From Tepidicaulis sp002389665 (GTDB lineage Bacteria; Pseudomonadota; Alphaproteobacteria; Parvibaculales; Parvibaculaceae): a DNA stretch of 64,000 nucleotides. The first letter of the stretch is position 1. Every line of letters begins with the position of its first letter. The notes below the pieces were generated by a model. It did not search any database. It saw only the letters and a program-made list of their open reading frames with translations, and was not told the origin of the DNA. Shown in pieces: positions 9,384 through 16,642 of this stretch. The stretch lies in assembly GCF_965222285.1 (NCBI RefSeq), contig NZ_OZ244942.1, positions 2,976,001 to 3,040,000 of the forward strand. The letters are read 5' to 3'. Position numbers and translations under genes: made by a program.

Positions 9384-9846
9384 TTTGGGTTAAGGAAAAA
9401 CTCGACAAAACCGCCCTATCCTTCTGTTTTCAGGAGGCTTTTGGGAGCGCGCGCTTCCTTTTTAGGAAAATATGTGGTATGCAGAGCAACAAATAGGCTC
9501 GTGCGAATCGACGACAGCGCCGGAAAACGGCGCTTTTGCTTTGAGCGATGGCCGTGCCTGACACCCGTTCCTGCCGCTTTGGCGCCCAGGAACCTCGAAA
9601 TTGCGTGTATCAGAAACTTTGCACACGGCAAACGAGCAAACTGAACGCGGGAGATGGGCTCACCGCACTGGAACCTGACAGGCTTGCCTCATAATTGAAC
9701 CGGCCAGTCCATCGCGCGGGACCCGCGGGGCAAAACGGAACAAAGACGGCATACCCTGAACGGCTGGCCCTGAACGGCTGGATTTTTTCGTGAACTGGAA
9801 GCAGGCGCCCCCAGAAGGGGAAGCCCGGCGAGAATGGAACGAAGCT
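9384..9846. other. Intergenic region before the carD-like gene
   Basis: No convincing gene is seen in this ~460-base gap between the fdxA terminator and the carD-like start. It holds a second terminator-like hairpin near 9516-9543, listed separately, which may end a short unannotated transcript. The remainder should carry the promoter of the carD-like gene, but I cannot point to a consensus. Confidence 0.45.
9516..9543 (+). terminator. Orphan terminator-like hairpin
   Basis: Stem AGCGCCG / CGGCGCT with a GAAAA loop, followed by TTTGCTTT. It lies about 130 bases downstream of the fdxA terminator and over 300 bases upstream of the next gene, so it does not belong to any annotated gene. Confidence 0.5.
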
Positions 9847-10989
9847 ATGGCGACAAAAGCAAAAAAATCCCCGAAAGCCGCCGCCAAAAAGACGGCGGCG
9901 AAAAAGAAGCCGGCAGCCAAAAGCGCTGCCGCCAAAACCAGCGCGAAAAAAACCGCGGCCAAAAAAGCCCCCGTAAAAAAAGCAACAACCTCTAAGACCG
10001 GAACAAAAACCAACGTGAAAGCCGCACCGAAGAAGACCGCCGCCAAGAAAACCGCTGTAAAGAAAGCGGCGGCGAAGAAACCGGCCGCAAAAAAAGCCGC
10101 CGTGAAGAAGACCGCTGCCAAGAAAGCAGCCGCTTCCACCGCCAAGACCAGTGCCAAGAAAACCGGCGCCAGCAAGCCGGCCGCTAAAACCGCCGCCAAG
10201 AAGCCGGCAGTAAAGGCTGCGGCTAAAAGCGCCGTGAAGACTGCGCCGAAGAAAAAAGCGGCCGCAAAACCGGCGGAAACCAAGAAAACCGCGGCTAAGG
10301 CAGAAAAACCGGCAGCAAAGGCGGCAAGCCCGGCCAAAAAGGCCAAAACCGCCCCGCAGACGGAAGCAAAAGCGGCCAAGCCCGCCGCCAAGGCGCCTGT
10401 GAAAGCGGAAGAGCCGAAGGCCGAGGCCCCGAAAGCGGCGCCCAAGCCGAAGCCCGCGCCGAAAAAAGTGGTGATCAACTTCAAGCCGAACGAATCCATC
10501 GTCTATCCGGCGCATGGGGTGGGCCGAATCCTGGAAATCGAGGAGCAGGAAGTGGCCGGCCACAAGCTGGAGCTTTTTGTCATCACCTTCGAGCAGGACA
10601 AGATGACGCTGCGCGTGCCCACCAACAAAGTGGACTCGGTCGGCATGCGCAAACTCTCCGACAAGCCCGTCGTCGAGGAAGCGCTGACCACCTTGAAAGG
10701 CCGCGCCCGCGTGAAGCGCACCATGTGGAGCCGCCGCGCCCAGGAATATGAGCAGAAGATCAATTCGGGCGATCTGATCTCCATCGCCGAAGTGGTGCGC
10801 GATCTGTTCCGCTCCGAGCGCCAGCCCGAACAGTCCTATTCCGAACGCCAGCTTTACGAAGCCGCGCTCGACCGCATGGCCCGCGAAATCGCCGCCGTCG
10901 AAGAGACGAGCGCCGAAGCTGCCAGCGCGAAGATCGAGGACATTCTGCAAACGGCCGCCGCCAAGGCGAAACCGACCGAAGCGGCCTGA
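9847..10989 (+). CDS. CarD-family regulator with histone-H1-like N-terminus
   Basis: A 380-residue fusion. Residues 1 to about 205 are almost only Lys, Ala and Pro with scattered Thr/Ser, in repeating KKTAAKK / KKPAAKK units like bacterial histone-H1 tails (AlgP, HctB type), and should bind DNA without sequence preference. From about residue 208 a CarD/CdnL RNA-polymerase-interacting domain follows: NFKPNESIVYPAHGVGRI, LELFVITFEQDKMTLRVP and a helical part with VKRTMWSRRAQEYEQKINSG. CarD domains bind the RNA polymerase beta subunit and stabilise open complexes. The ATG at 9847 is preferred because the H1-like repeat starts there; an upstream ATG at 9790 adds 19 unrelated residues. rpoH is next downstream, after a terminator. 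Confidence 0.9.
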   Translation: MATKAKKSPKAAAKKTAAKKKPAAKSAAAKTSAKKTAAKKAPVKKATTSKTGTKTNVKAAPKKTAAKKTAVKKAAAKKPAAKKAAVKKTAAKKAAASTAKTSAKKTGASKPAAKTAAKKPAVKAAAKSAVKTAPKKKAAAKPAETKKTAAKAEKPAAKAASPAKKAKTAPQTEAKAAKPAAKAPVKAEEPKAEAPKAAPKPKPAPKKVVINFKPNESIVYPAHGVGRILEIEEQEVAGHKLELFVITFEQDKMTLRVPTNKVDSVGMRKLSDKPVVEEALTTLKGRARVKRTMWSRRAQEYEQKINSGDLISIAEVVRDLFRSERQPEQSYSERQLYEAALDRMAREIAAVEETSAEAASAKIEDILQTAAAKAKPTEAA

Positions 10990-11009
10990 CCCTTTTTTGC
11001 ATTCCGCTC

Positions 11010-11038
11010 AAAAAGCCCGGCTTCAGCCGGGCTTTTTA
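11010..11038 (+). terminator. Intrinsic terminator after the carD-like gene
   Basis: Stem AAAAAGCCCGGC / GCCGGGCTTTTT with a TTCA loop, 20 bases after the stop codon. It separates the carD-like transcript from rpoH. Confidence 0.88.
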
Positions 11039-11213
11039 TTTGCCTGTTTCGGCCTACACACCCTTCTCCCCTTCGTCACACTTCCAAAAACCCTAGCGAT
11101 AACAAGGGCATAAACGCCTTGTGACTTTGGAACTAATCCAAACTGTGATGGAGTGCGTATGAGGAGATGACAACGGCGGAGAGCGCCCCGCCCCGAAAAC
11201 CGGGAGAGCGAGA

Positions 11214-12110
11214 ATGGCGGCAACAGAAGTTGGACAATCTCAAACGGCCCAGCGCCGCTTTGCCAAAAACGCGCTGAGCAAACCTCTTTTGACCCTCGAA
11301 CGCGAGCAGGAACTGGCACGGGCCTGGGCCGACAACCAGGACACCCGCGCCCTGCATGAGCTGACCCAGGCGCATATGCGCCTCGTCATCGCCATGGCGT
11401 ACCGCTTCCGCCATTACGGCCTGCCCGTGGGCGATCTCATCCAGGAAGGCAATGTCGGGCTGATGCACGCCGCCCAGCGTTTCGACGCGGATAGGGGCGT
11501 GCGTTTTTCCACTTATGCAGGCTGGTGGATCCGTTCCCAGATCCAGGATTACATCCTGCGCAACTGGTCGATCGTGCGCACGGGCACGACCTCGGCGCAT
11601 AAATCCCTCTTCTTCAACCTGCGCCGCCTGCGCGCCAAAATCGCCAACGGCACGAAGGACGCGCTCACCCATACCGACCACCAATTGATCGGGCAGATGC
11701 TGCATGTTTCGCCCGAGGACGTGGCCTACATGGAAGGACGCCTCTCAGGTTCGGACCGCTCTCTCAATGCCCCGGCCGGCGGTGCAGGCGAGGAAGATGC
11801 GCCGCAATGGCAGGACCTGCTTGTGGGCGACGACGAAAGCCCGGACGATCAGGCGATCTCCGCGCGCGATACCGAACTTCTGCGCCAGCATATCGCCCGC
11901 GCACTGCAAGAGCTGAGCGAGCGGGAACAGAAAATCGTCGAGACAAGGCAATTGCGCGAAGAACCGCTGACACTTGAAATGCTGGGCAAGCAGCTCGGCA
12001 TCTCGAAAGAACGCGTGCGTCAGATCGAGCAGCAGGCACTCAAAAAAATGAAAGAGGCCCTCGTCGCCTCGCTCGGCCAGAACGCCGAGGCCGCGCTTCA
12101 CGGCTATTGA
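11214..12110 (+). CDS. rpoH: RNA polymerase sigma-32 factor RpoH
   Basis: A 298-residue heat-shock sigma factor that directs core RNA polymerase to chaperone and protease promoters. Region 2 shows LTQAHMRLVIAMAYRFRHYG, GLPVGDLIQEGNVGLMHAA and RFSTYAGWWIRSQIQDYIL. An RpoH-box-like stretch, HKSLFFNLRRLRAK, follows. Region 4.2 ends with LGISKERVRQIEQQALKKMK. The length matches alphaproteobacterial RpoH proteins, some of which have two copies with different roles; which copy this is cannot be told here. The start has GGGAGAG close upstream. The 170 bases before the gene hold no clear extended leader or thermosensor that I can support by eye. Confidence 0.95.
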   Translation: MAATEVGQSQTAQRRFAKNALSKPLLTLEREQELARAWADNQDTRALHELTQAHMRLVIAMAYRFRHYGLPVGDLIQEGNVGLMHAAQRFDADRGVRFSTYAGWWIRSQIQDYILRNWSIVRTGTTSAHKSLFFNLRRLRAKIANGTKDALTHTDHQLIGQMLHVSPEDVAYMEGRLSGSDRSLNAPAGGAGEEDAPQWQDLLVGDDESPDDQAISARDTELLRQHIARALQELSEREQKIVETRQLREEPLTLEMLGKQLGISKERVRQIEQQALKKMKEALVASLGQNAEAALHGY

Positions 12111-12168
12111 GGTTCCGCAAACCCATCGCCTCCCTCTCCCGCAGCTGCCCTCTTGCGGGAAAGCCGCC

Positions 12169-13641
12169 TCACTCGGCGATGAGTTTGACCGTGCTGGACG
12201 GTTTGGGCTCACCCCCCTCGCCCAGGCCGTTCAGCACCCGGAACCTTTCAAGCGCATAAGCTTCAACTTTCATGCGCGCGGCAAGCAAGGCTGCGCTTTG
12301 GCCCGGCTGAACCTTTACCGTGCGGATCCGCAGCGGCTTGATACGGGCCGCTTCCGCTTTGGAGAGGAGCCGGAAACTTTTCACCATCCCGTCGATCGAG
12401 GCGTCATGCGCGCCGCCTGCCTGCGGCGCCGTACCGGCCAGGAAACGGTAGACGCGCCCCTCCCGCCCCTCGATCGCAACGATGCGCGTGCGCATATTCT
12501 GCAGCCGTGTCCAGGCTTCGGCGGCGGCAAGCCCGCCCACCTCAAAACGCCTCAAACCCGAAAGCCGCAATTGCCGCGCCCAGTCATTGGCAAGGTAATC
12601 GGCAATATCCAGGCGCGGCGCTTTTTCCCCGGTATCGAATTTGACCACACTCTTATCCGGCCCGAAGGCCCAGACGGCGGCAGGCGTGTTTTGCAGATGA
12701 AAATCCGCCGGTGCCTTAAAGCGAAAGCCGAGACCGGAATGTAAAAACTCCCTGCCTCTGATCACGCCTTCTTCGGGCCTGTCCCCGTAAAGCAGCCCGT
12801 CAACGGCGCGCAAATGCGCAGCTGCATTCATCTCCCCGGCGCCGTGCGGCACGCCCGTTTCCGCGGCAAGGCGCGCGGCTTCCCGCACGCGCGCTTCATT
12901 TGCTGGATGCGTCGCCAGCCAGTCGACCTGTGCGGCATTCGCATCCCGGTTGGCGAGTTTTGCAGCAAGCGCCGTTTCATCGGCGAGCTGTTTCAAAAAA
13001 CTTGCCTGCGCATAAGGATCGTACCCGGCCCGCGCCAGATAGCGCACGCCGAGACTGTCCGCTTCAAACTCCTGCTCGCGCGAATAGCTGGCAAGCAGCC
13101 CCTGACTGCCTAGATTGAAAAGCTGATTGACCGCCGAGCTTCCCACCACCGCGCCGAGCAGCGTACCGAAAATCTGCGAGCCGACGGCGGCGGTTTGACG
13201 CTGGGCGCTGTGGCGGGCGGCGACATGGCCAATCTCGTGAGCAAGCACCCCGGCAAGCTCCGCCTCGCTATTGGCAAGCGCCAGCAGCCCGCGCGTCACA
13301 TAGACATAGCCGCCCGGCAGCGCGAAGGCATTGACGACCGGGCTGTCGAGCACGCTCACCGTATAAGGAATATCGGGAAGATCGGAGGCCCGCGCCACGC
13401 GCAGCGCGACCTTGGCGACATAGGCGCCGACTTCTGCGTCCTCATAAACGCCGCCATAGGCTTTGAGGATTTGGGGATGCGCCTCAGCCCCGATCCGCGC
13501 TTCTTCCTGCGGCGACATGAAAGGCGTGAAGTCTTCCTCGCCCGTTGCCGGATTGGTCGTGCAGGCGGCAAGCCCGGCAAACGCCGCGCCTATAAAAGCG
13601 GGAACAAGAACCTTCCAAAGAGCGGCGCCTGCGGACCGCAT
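12169..13641 (-). CDS. M48-family zinc metalloprotease, lipoprotein
   Basis: A 490-residue exported Zn protease of the M48 (BepA/YfgC-like) family, probably for outer-membrane protein quality control. Residues 1-27 form a lipoprotein signal peptide ending in the lipobox LAAC, then TTNPATGEEDFTPF. The catalytic motif is HEIGHVAARHSAQRQT near residue 132, and the second zinc-ligand region includes EQEFEADSLGVRYLARAGYDP. The C-terminal part carries a LysM-like segment (IRTVKVQPGQSAALLAARM). The ATG at 13641 is preferred over 13671 because AAAGGA sits 7 bases upstream and the signal peptide then begins MRSAGAALWK. It converges with rpoH. Confidence 0.88.
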   Translation of the reverse strand: MRSAGAALWKVLVPAFIGAAFAGLAACTTNPATGEEDFTPFMSPQEEARIGAEAHPQILKAYGGVYEDAEVGAYVAKVALRVARASDLPDIPYTVSVLDSPVVNAFALPGGYVYVTRGLLALANSEAELAGVLAHEIGHVAARHSAQRQTAAVGSQIFGTLLGAVVGSSAVNQLFNLGSQGLLASYSREQEFEADSLGVRYLARAGYDPYAQASFLKQLADETALAAKLANRDANAAQVDWLATHPANEARVREAARLAAETGVPHGAGEMNAAAHLRAVDGLLYGDRPEEGVIRGREFLHSGLGFRFKAPADFHLQNTPAAVWAFGPDKSVVKFDTGEKAPRLDIADYLANDWARQLRLSGLRRFEVGGLAAAEAWTRLQNMRTRIVAIEGREGRVYRFLAGTAPQAGGAHDASIDGMVKSFRLLSKAEAARIKPLRIRTVKVQPGQSAALLAARMKVEAYALERFRVLNGLGEGGEPKPSSTVKLIAE

Positions 13642-13700
13642 TACTCTTTCCTTTTGCGCCATACGCGCCATCCCCCTAACACCGCCGCTGCCTGCTTTTT

Positions 13701-13734
13701 ATGCAGACAGTACATGGACCGTCTGAATGCAGAC
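13701..13734. promoter_or_regulatory. Candidate operator: repeated ATGCAGAC half-sites
   Basis: In the divergent gap between the M48 protease and the Cys-rich protein gene, ATGCAGAC (13701-13708) faces GTCTGAAT (13721-13728), directly followed by GCAGAC (13729-13734). These give three copies of one half-site in alternating orientation. The arrangement resembles a dyad operator, but I do not recognise the regulator. Confidence 0.3.
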
Positions 13735-13825
13735 TGAACACACGCATATGTGATTTTAGTTATATTGATACACAAATCCTCCTCTCACTAGAGTACTCAC
13801 GTTAATCCACGATGAGAGGTGGGAA

Positions 13826-14050
13826 ATGGACTCCCAGAAGAAAAGCTTTAAGAAAACCGCTCTCGTGCTCGGCACGGCCATGGCCATGACGAGCGCGGTA
13901 GCCGCAGGCCCCGCATTCGCAGCTTGCTCGCCCTGCAATCCTTGCAAGGCCGCATCCTGCAGCGCATGCAATCCCTGCAACCCGTGCAAAGCAGGCGGCT
14001 GCAGCCCCTGCAATCCGTGCAACCCCTGCAATCCTTGCGGCGCACACTAA
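13826..14050 (+). CDS. Small exported protein built of CxxC repeats
   Basis: A 74-residue precursor. The first ~32 residues form a Sec signal peptide (MDSQKKSFKKTALVLGTAMA, then a hydrophobic Ala-rich core ending AGPAFA). The mature part of about 42 residues holds 12 cysteines in the pattern C-SP-C-NP-C-KAAS-C-SA-C-NP-C-NP-C-KAGG-C-SP-C-NP-C-NP-C-NP-C and ends GAH. It is thus an array of CNPC units in two blocks separated by KAxx spacers, with no other domain. Such a protein could bind metal, form many disulfides or be a precursor for modification; none is shown. A strong terminator directly follows, and a His-rich DUF6969-like gene lies downstream. The start is supported by GAGAGGTGGG upstream of the ATG. 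Confidence 0.85.
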   Translation: MDSQKKSFKKTALVLGTAMAMTSAVAAGPAFAACSPCNPCKAASCSACNPCNPCKAGGCSPCNPCNPCNPCGAH

Positions 14051-14062
14051 GCACGTGATTTG

Positions 14063-14112
14063 AAAAACCCGGCGCAACAGGGCCTTTCGGGGCTGTGTTG
14101 CGCCGGGTTTGT
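14063..14112 (+). terminator. Strong intrinsic terminator after the Cys-rich gene
   Basis: AAACCCGGCGCAAC pairs with GTTGCGCCGGGTTT around a GC-rich centre. It starts 12 bases after the small gene's stop codon and lies upstream of the next start, so the short gene has its own transcript or is only partly read through. Confidence 0.85.
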
Positions 14113-14149
14113 CGTTTATAGAGGGGTGGTCAACCTCAGGAATTTTGCC

Positions 14150-14881
14150 GTGCGTGAACAGGACCCTTACCGCCCCGACCTTTCGCTGATCGCTCCCGAG
14201 CTGCGCCGCCGCATGGAAGCGGCCGCCGAAGAAGTGGTCGAGATCGCCAACGATCTGGCCGCCAATAACCGCAACGTGGTCAGCGCGCTTTTCGATGCCG
14301 AAGCCCCCTTCTACGAATGGCAGCATTATCCGAAGGGCGACGTCTTCGACCCTGTGACCCATGCCCAGTTCTACTACCACTCCCATAACGGGGAATGGGA
14401 AGAACACGGACATTTCCACACTTTTATGCGCGCGGGCGGCATGCCGGAAAACGTCCAGCCCGTTTCCCATGAAGGCGAGGACAAACAGGACTGGCCGGAA
14501 GGCAAGGACGCGCTCAGCCATCTGATCGGCTTTTCCATCGACCATCACGGCCTGCCCGCCCGGCTCTTCACCACCAACCGCTGGGTGACGGGAGAAACCT
14601 TTTATCCGGCCGAAGATGTCATCGCGATGCTCGACCGGTTCGACATGAATGTCGCCGGACCTTTCGAACAAACGGGCCGCTGGCTCTCGGCCATGTGTCT
14701 GCTCTTTCGCCCGCAAGTCGAGGCGCTTTTGCGCGAGCGCGACGAAACCATGGCAGCGCGCGCCAAAATATATGCCCCCACCGGCAAGGATATTTACGAG
14801 GACCGCGGGCTGGAGGTGACCTCGGCCTGCGAGATTTCGATCATGGACCAGCTGCAATGGCTGGGACTGCTCGAAGACTGA
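14150..14881 (+). CDS. DUF6969-like His-rich protein of unknown function
   Basis: A 243-residue soluble protein without signal peptide or membrane segment. It resembles the uncharacterised DUF6969 group, a family call made from memory. The middle is strikingly rich in His: positions 59, 71, 77, 79, 86, 88 and 90 lie in one stretch (EWQHYPKG, HAQFYYHSH, EEHGHFHTF), and a second group is FSIDHHGLPARLFTTNRW. This looks like a metal or cofactor site, but no known enzyme motif is present. The GTG at 14150 was chosen because AGGA lies 8 bases before it; the open frame runs back through the terminator of the upstream gene, which rules out the earliest starts. It is convergent with the nuclease-like gene. 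Confidence 0.75.
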   Translation: MREQDPYRPDLSLIAPELRRRMEAAAEEVVEIANDLAANNRNVVSALFDAEAPFYEWQHYPKGDVFDPVTHAQFYYHSHNGEWEEHGHFHTFMRAGGMPENVQPVSHEGEDKQDWPEGKDALSHLIGFSIDHHGLPARLFTTNRWVTGETFYPAEDVIAMLDRFDMNVAGPFEQTGRWLSAMCLLFRPQVEALLRERDETMAARAKIYAPTGKDIYEDRGLEVTSACEISIMDQLQWLGLLED

Positions 14882-14887
14882 CCGCCC

Positions 14888-15754
14888 TCATTCACCGGGC
14901 TCATCTTCCTCGGTTTGCGGCAAAGCAGGCGGCGCGCCCGGCAACACCAGAACCTCGATCTGCTCGGGGTGGGTGAGCACGATTTCCGGCCCGTTCCTGT
15001 CCCTCAGCCAGCCACGCACCCGGATCACGCCGCCTTTCAGCGCCGCCAGCATATCGGGCACGGGCTTGCCCGGCCCGAAACGGCGCAGATCGCGCTTGGT
15101 GATCGTGACGGTGAAATCCCGCCGCCAATCATGGGCAAAATTCATATAGAGTTTCGATTTGACGTAAGAGACGTCGATGACCTCCCCCTCGATCAGCTGA
15201 AAGGAGCCCGTGAGCCCCTCCAGCTTTTTCAAATCGTCCGCGCTGCGCACCGCATAAAAGGGATGCGCCCAGATGCCGCGCAGCGCCCGGCGCGCTTCGC
15301 CCTCCACTTCCAAGAGTTCGAGCGTACAGCCGTAATTGTCGGCAAAACTATAAACCCGGGCCCAGCCTTGCTCGACCAGCGCCCGCTGCACCCAGATTTT
15401 CTCCTCGCCGACGAAAAGATGCGCCAGCACCCGCCCATGCCGGTCGACCGAGCGCCCATCCACGCTTAGCGCTACTTCTTTGCCGAGCATCAGTTCCACT
15501 GCCGCCGCCCGCGCTTCTTCGGCCAAAGGCCAGGGCATGAAGCCCTTTCGCCCCAAAGGCAGTTTAGGCGCCTGAATGCCGACGAAGCGGATCTCACGCC
15601 CATCGGCAAGGCGCGCCGTATCGCCATCGATCACTTCCTCGACCACCCCGCCCGGCAATTCACGCATGGCGCAGGGCTCCGCCCGCGCAGCCCCTGCCCA
15701 AAGGAAGGTTCCCAGAGTAAGAAAAACCACAACGGGTGACAGGAAGGAAGGCAT
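14888..15754 (-). CDS. Exported thermonuclease-fold (SNase-like) protein
   Basis: A 288-residue protein with an N-terminal signal peptide (MPSFLSPVVVFLTLGTFLWA, cleaved near AARA) and a staphylococcal-nuclease-like domain at about residues 35-170: VEEVIDGDTARLADGREIRF, VGIQAPKLPLG, SVDRHGRVLAHLF and LVEQGWARVYSF. The Asp of DGDT and the Arg of HGRVLA match catalytic residues of the staphylococcal enzyme. However, the usual D-x-P-E stretch reads QAPK, so the second Asp ligand and the general-base Glu appear replaced. A second domain follows (GEVIDVSYVKSKLYMNFAHD), like an OB-type tail. Export is likely; true nuclease activity is uncertain. Confidence 0.83.
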   Translation of the reverse strand: MPSFLSPVVVFLTLGTFLWAGAARAEPCAMRELPGGVVEEVIDGDTARLADGREIRFVGIQAPKLPLGRKGFMPWPLAEEARAAAVELMLGKEVALSVDGRSVDRHGRVLAHLFVGEEKIWVQRALVEQGWARVYSFADNYGCTLELLEVEGEARRALRGIWAHPFYAVRSADDLKKLEGLTGSFQLIEGEVIDVSYVKSKLYMNFAHDWRRDFTVTITKRDLRRFGPGKPVPDMLAALKGGVIRVRGWLRDRNGPEIVLTHPEQIEVLVLPGAPPALPQTEEDEPGE

Positions 15755-15853
15755 GAACCGCCAAAGCTCGAAAGGTCACAGAAATACCGGCTGGCCGGGC
15801 ATACCGGCATTGGAAGTGGAACTTGCACGGGAAGACAGCCGGAGGGCCGCCCC

Positions 15854-16642
15854 TCAGGCGCCGGCCCCATCCGGTATCTCCCCGCCCTCATCATCCCGCA
15901 AGCCGGCCCGGTGAGCAATGATTGCCGCTTCCGTGCGGTTGCGCACATTCAGCCCGGCCAATATGGCGTTCACATGCAATTTGACCGTGGCAAGGGCGAT
16001 GCCCAGCCGCTCGGCGATTTCCTGATTGGAGCGCCCTGCCGCCAGATGATGCAGCACCTCATGCTGGCGCGGGGTGAGGCTTGCCAGCGCGCTGCCCCCC
16101 GCCTGCGCGGCAAAACCGGGCGGCGCCTCGCCGAAGCCCTCGTCCTCTCCGGCCCGCAGTTCTCCCTCAGGATCGGCACCATAATCAGGCAGATGCGCCC
16201 CGCCTTTGGCAAAGGCCCGAAGGCCCCGCTCCAGCTCGCGGATATCCCCATGTTTGGGCAGAAAGACGCTTACCCCGAGCGCCATGAATTCGGGGATCAG
16301 AAAGAAATCGTCCCGGTCGAGAAAAAGCGCAAAGGCAAGCGTCGGCTGCGCCCGCAAAAGCGAGCCGAGCAAAAAGGCAGGCTCGGTGCTGGCGCGTGCG
16401 GGCACATCGAACAGCGCCCCGCCTACCGGCGCGCCCCGGGCCAGCACCCCGCGCGCCTCGCCCAGCGAGCCGGCTTCCACGATATGAGCCGGCGCCAGCA
16501 CCCGCTGCGCCAGCCCGCCAAGCGCTTGGCGCAGCAGCGGCTGCTTGGAGATCACCAGCAGCCCGCTTGAGGAGACGATATGCTCCCCGGCATCTTCCGC
16601 GCGCGCGCCTTGCGCCTCTCCGGCAATCGGCCCTTGCAACAA
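15854..16642 (-). CDS. LuxR-type response regulator with divergent receiver
   Basis: A 262-residue regulator. The C-terminal LuxR DNA-binding domain is clear: LTPRQHEVLHHLAAGRSNQE, IAERLGIALATVKLHVNAIL and NVRNRTEAAIIAHRAG. The N-terminal ~130 residues have the rough pattern of a receiver domain (LLVISKQPLLRQALGGL at the start, LFDVPAR as possible phosphorylation strand, MALGVSVFLPKHGDIRELER with the Lys), but the early acidic pair is missing, so phosphorylation may be lost. A 60-residue Gly/Glu-rich linker joins the two. No ATG is available in a sensible place; TTG at 16642 or 16639 follows GGAG. The partner kinase is not adjacent. Confidence 0.78.
   Translation of the reverse strand: MLQGPIAGEAQGARAEDAGEHIVSSSGLLVISKQPLLRQALGGLAQRVLAPAHIVEAGSLGEARGVLARGAPVGGALFDVPARASTEPAFLLGSLLRAQPTLAFALFLDRDDFFLIPEFMALGVSVFLPKHGDIRELERGLRAFAKGGAHLPDYGADPEGELRAGEDEGFGEAPPGFAAQAGGSALASLTPRQHEVLHHLAAGRSNQEIAERLGIALATVKLHVNAILAGLNVRNRTEAAIIAHRAGLRDDEGGEIPDGAGA

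Noticed and set aside
9441..9644. A 67-codon plus-strand frame between fdxA and the carD-like gene
   Set aside because: There is no ribosome-binding site, a terminator-like hairpin lies inside, and the composition is not protein-like.
9610..10950. Long minus-strand frame rich in Gly, Phe and Arg opposite the carD-like gene
   Set aside because: It is the antisense of the Lys/Ala repeat and the CarD domain, has no ribosome site, and repeats mechanically with the codons of the true gene.
11128..11160. GGAAC upstream of rpoH as the -35 of a general-stress (EcfG) promoter
   Set aside because: The -10 CGTT-type element is not found 16-17 bases downstream; the nearest CGT is about 22 bases away.
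14060..14149. Upstream start codons of the DUF6969-like frame
   Set aside because: They lie within the terminator hairpin of the preceding gene or lack a ribosome site. GTG 14150 with AGGA is a better start.
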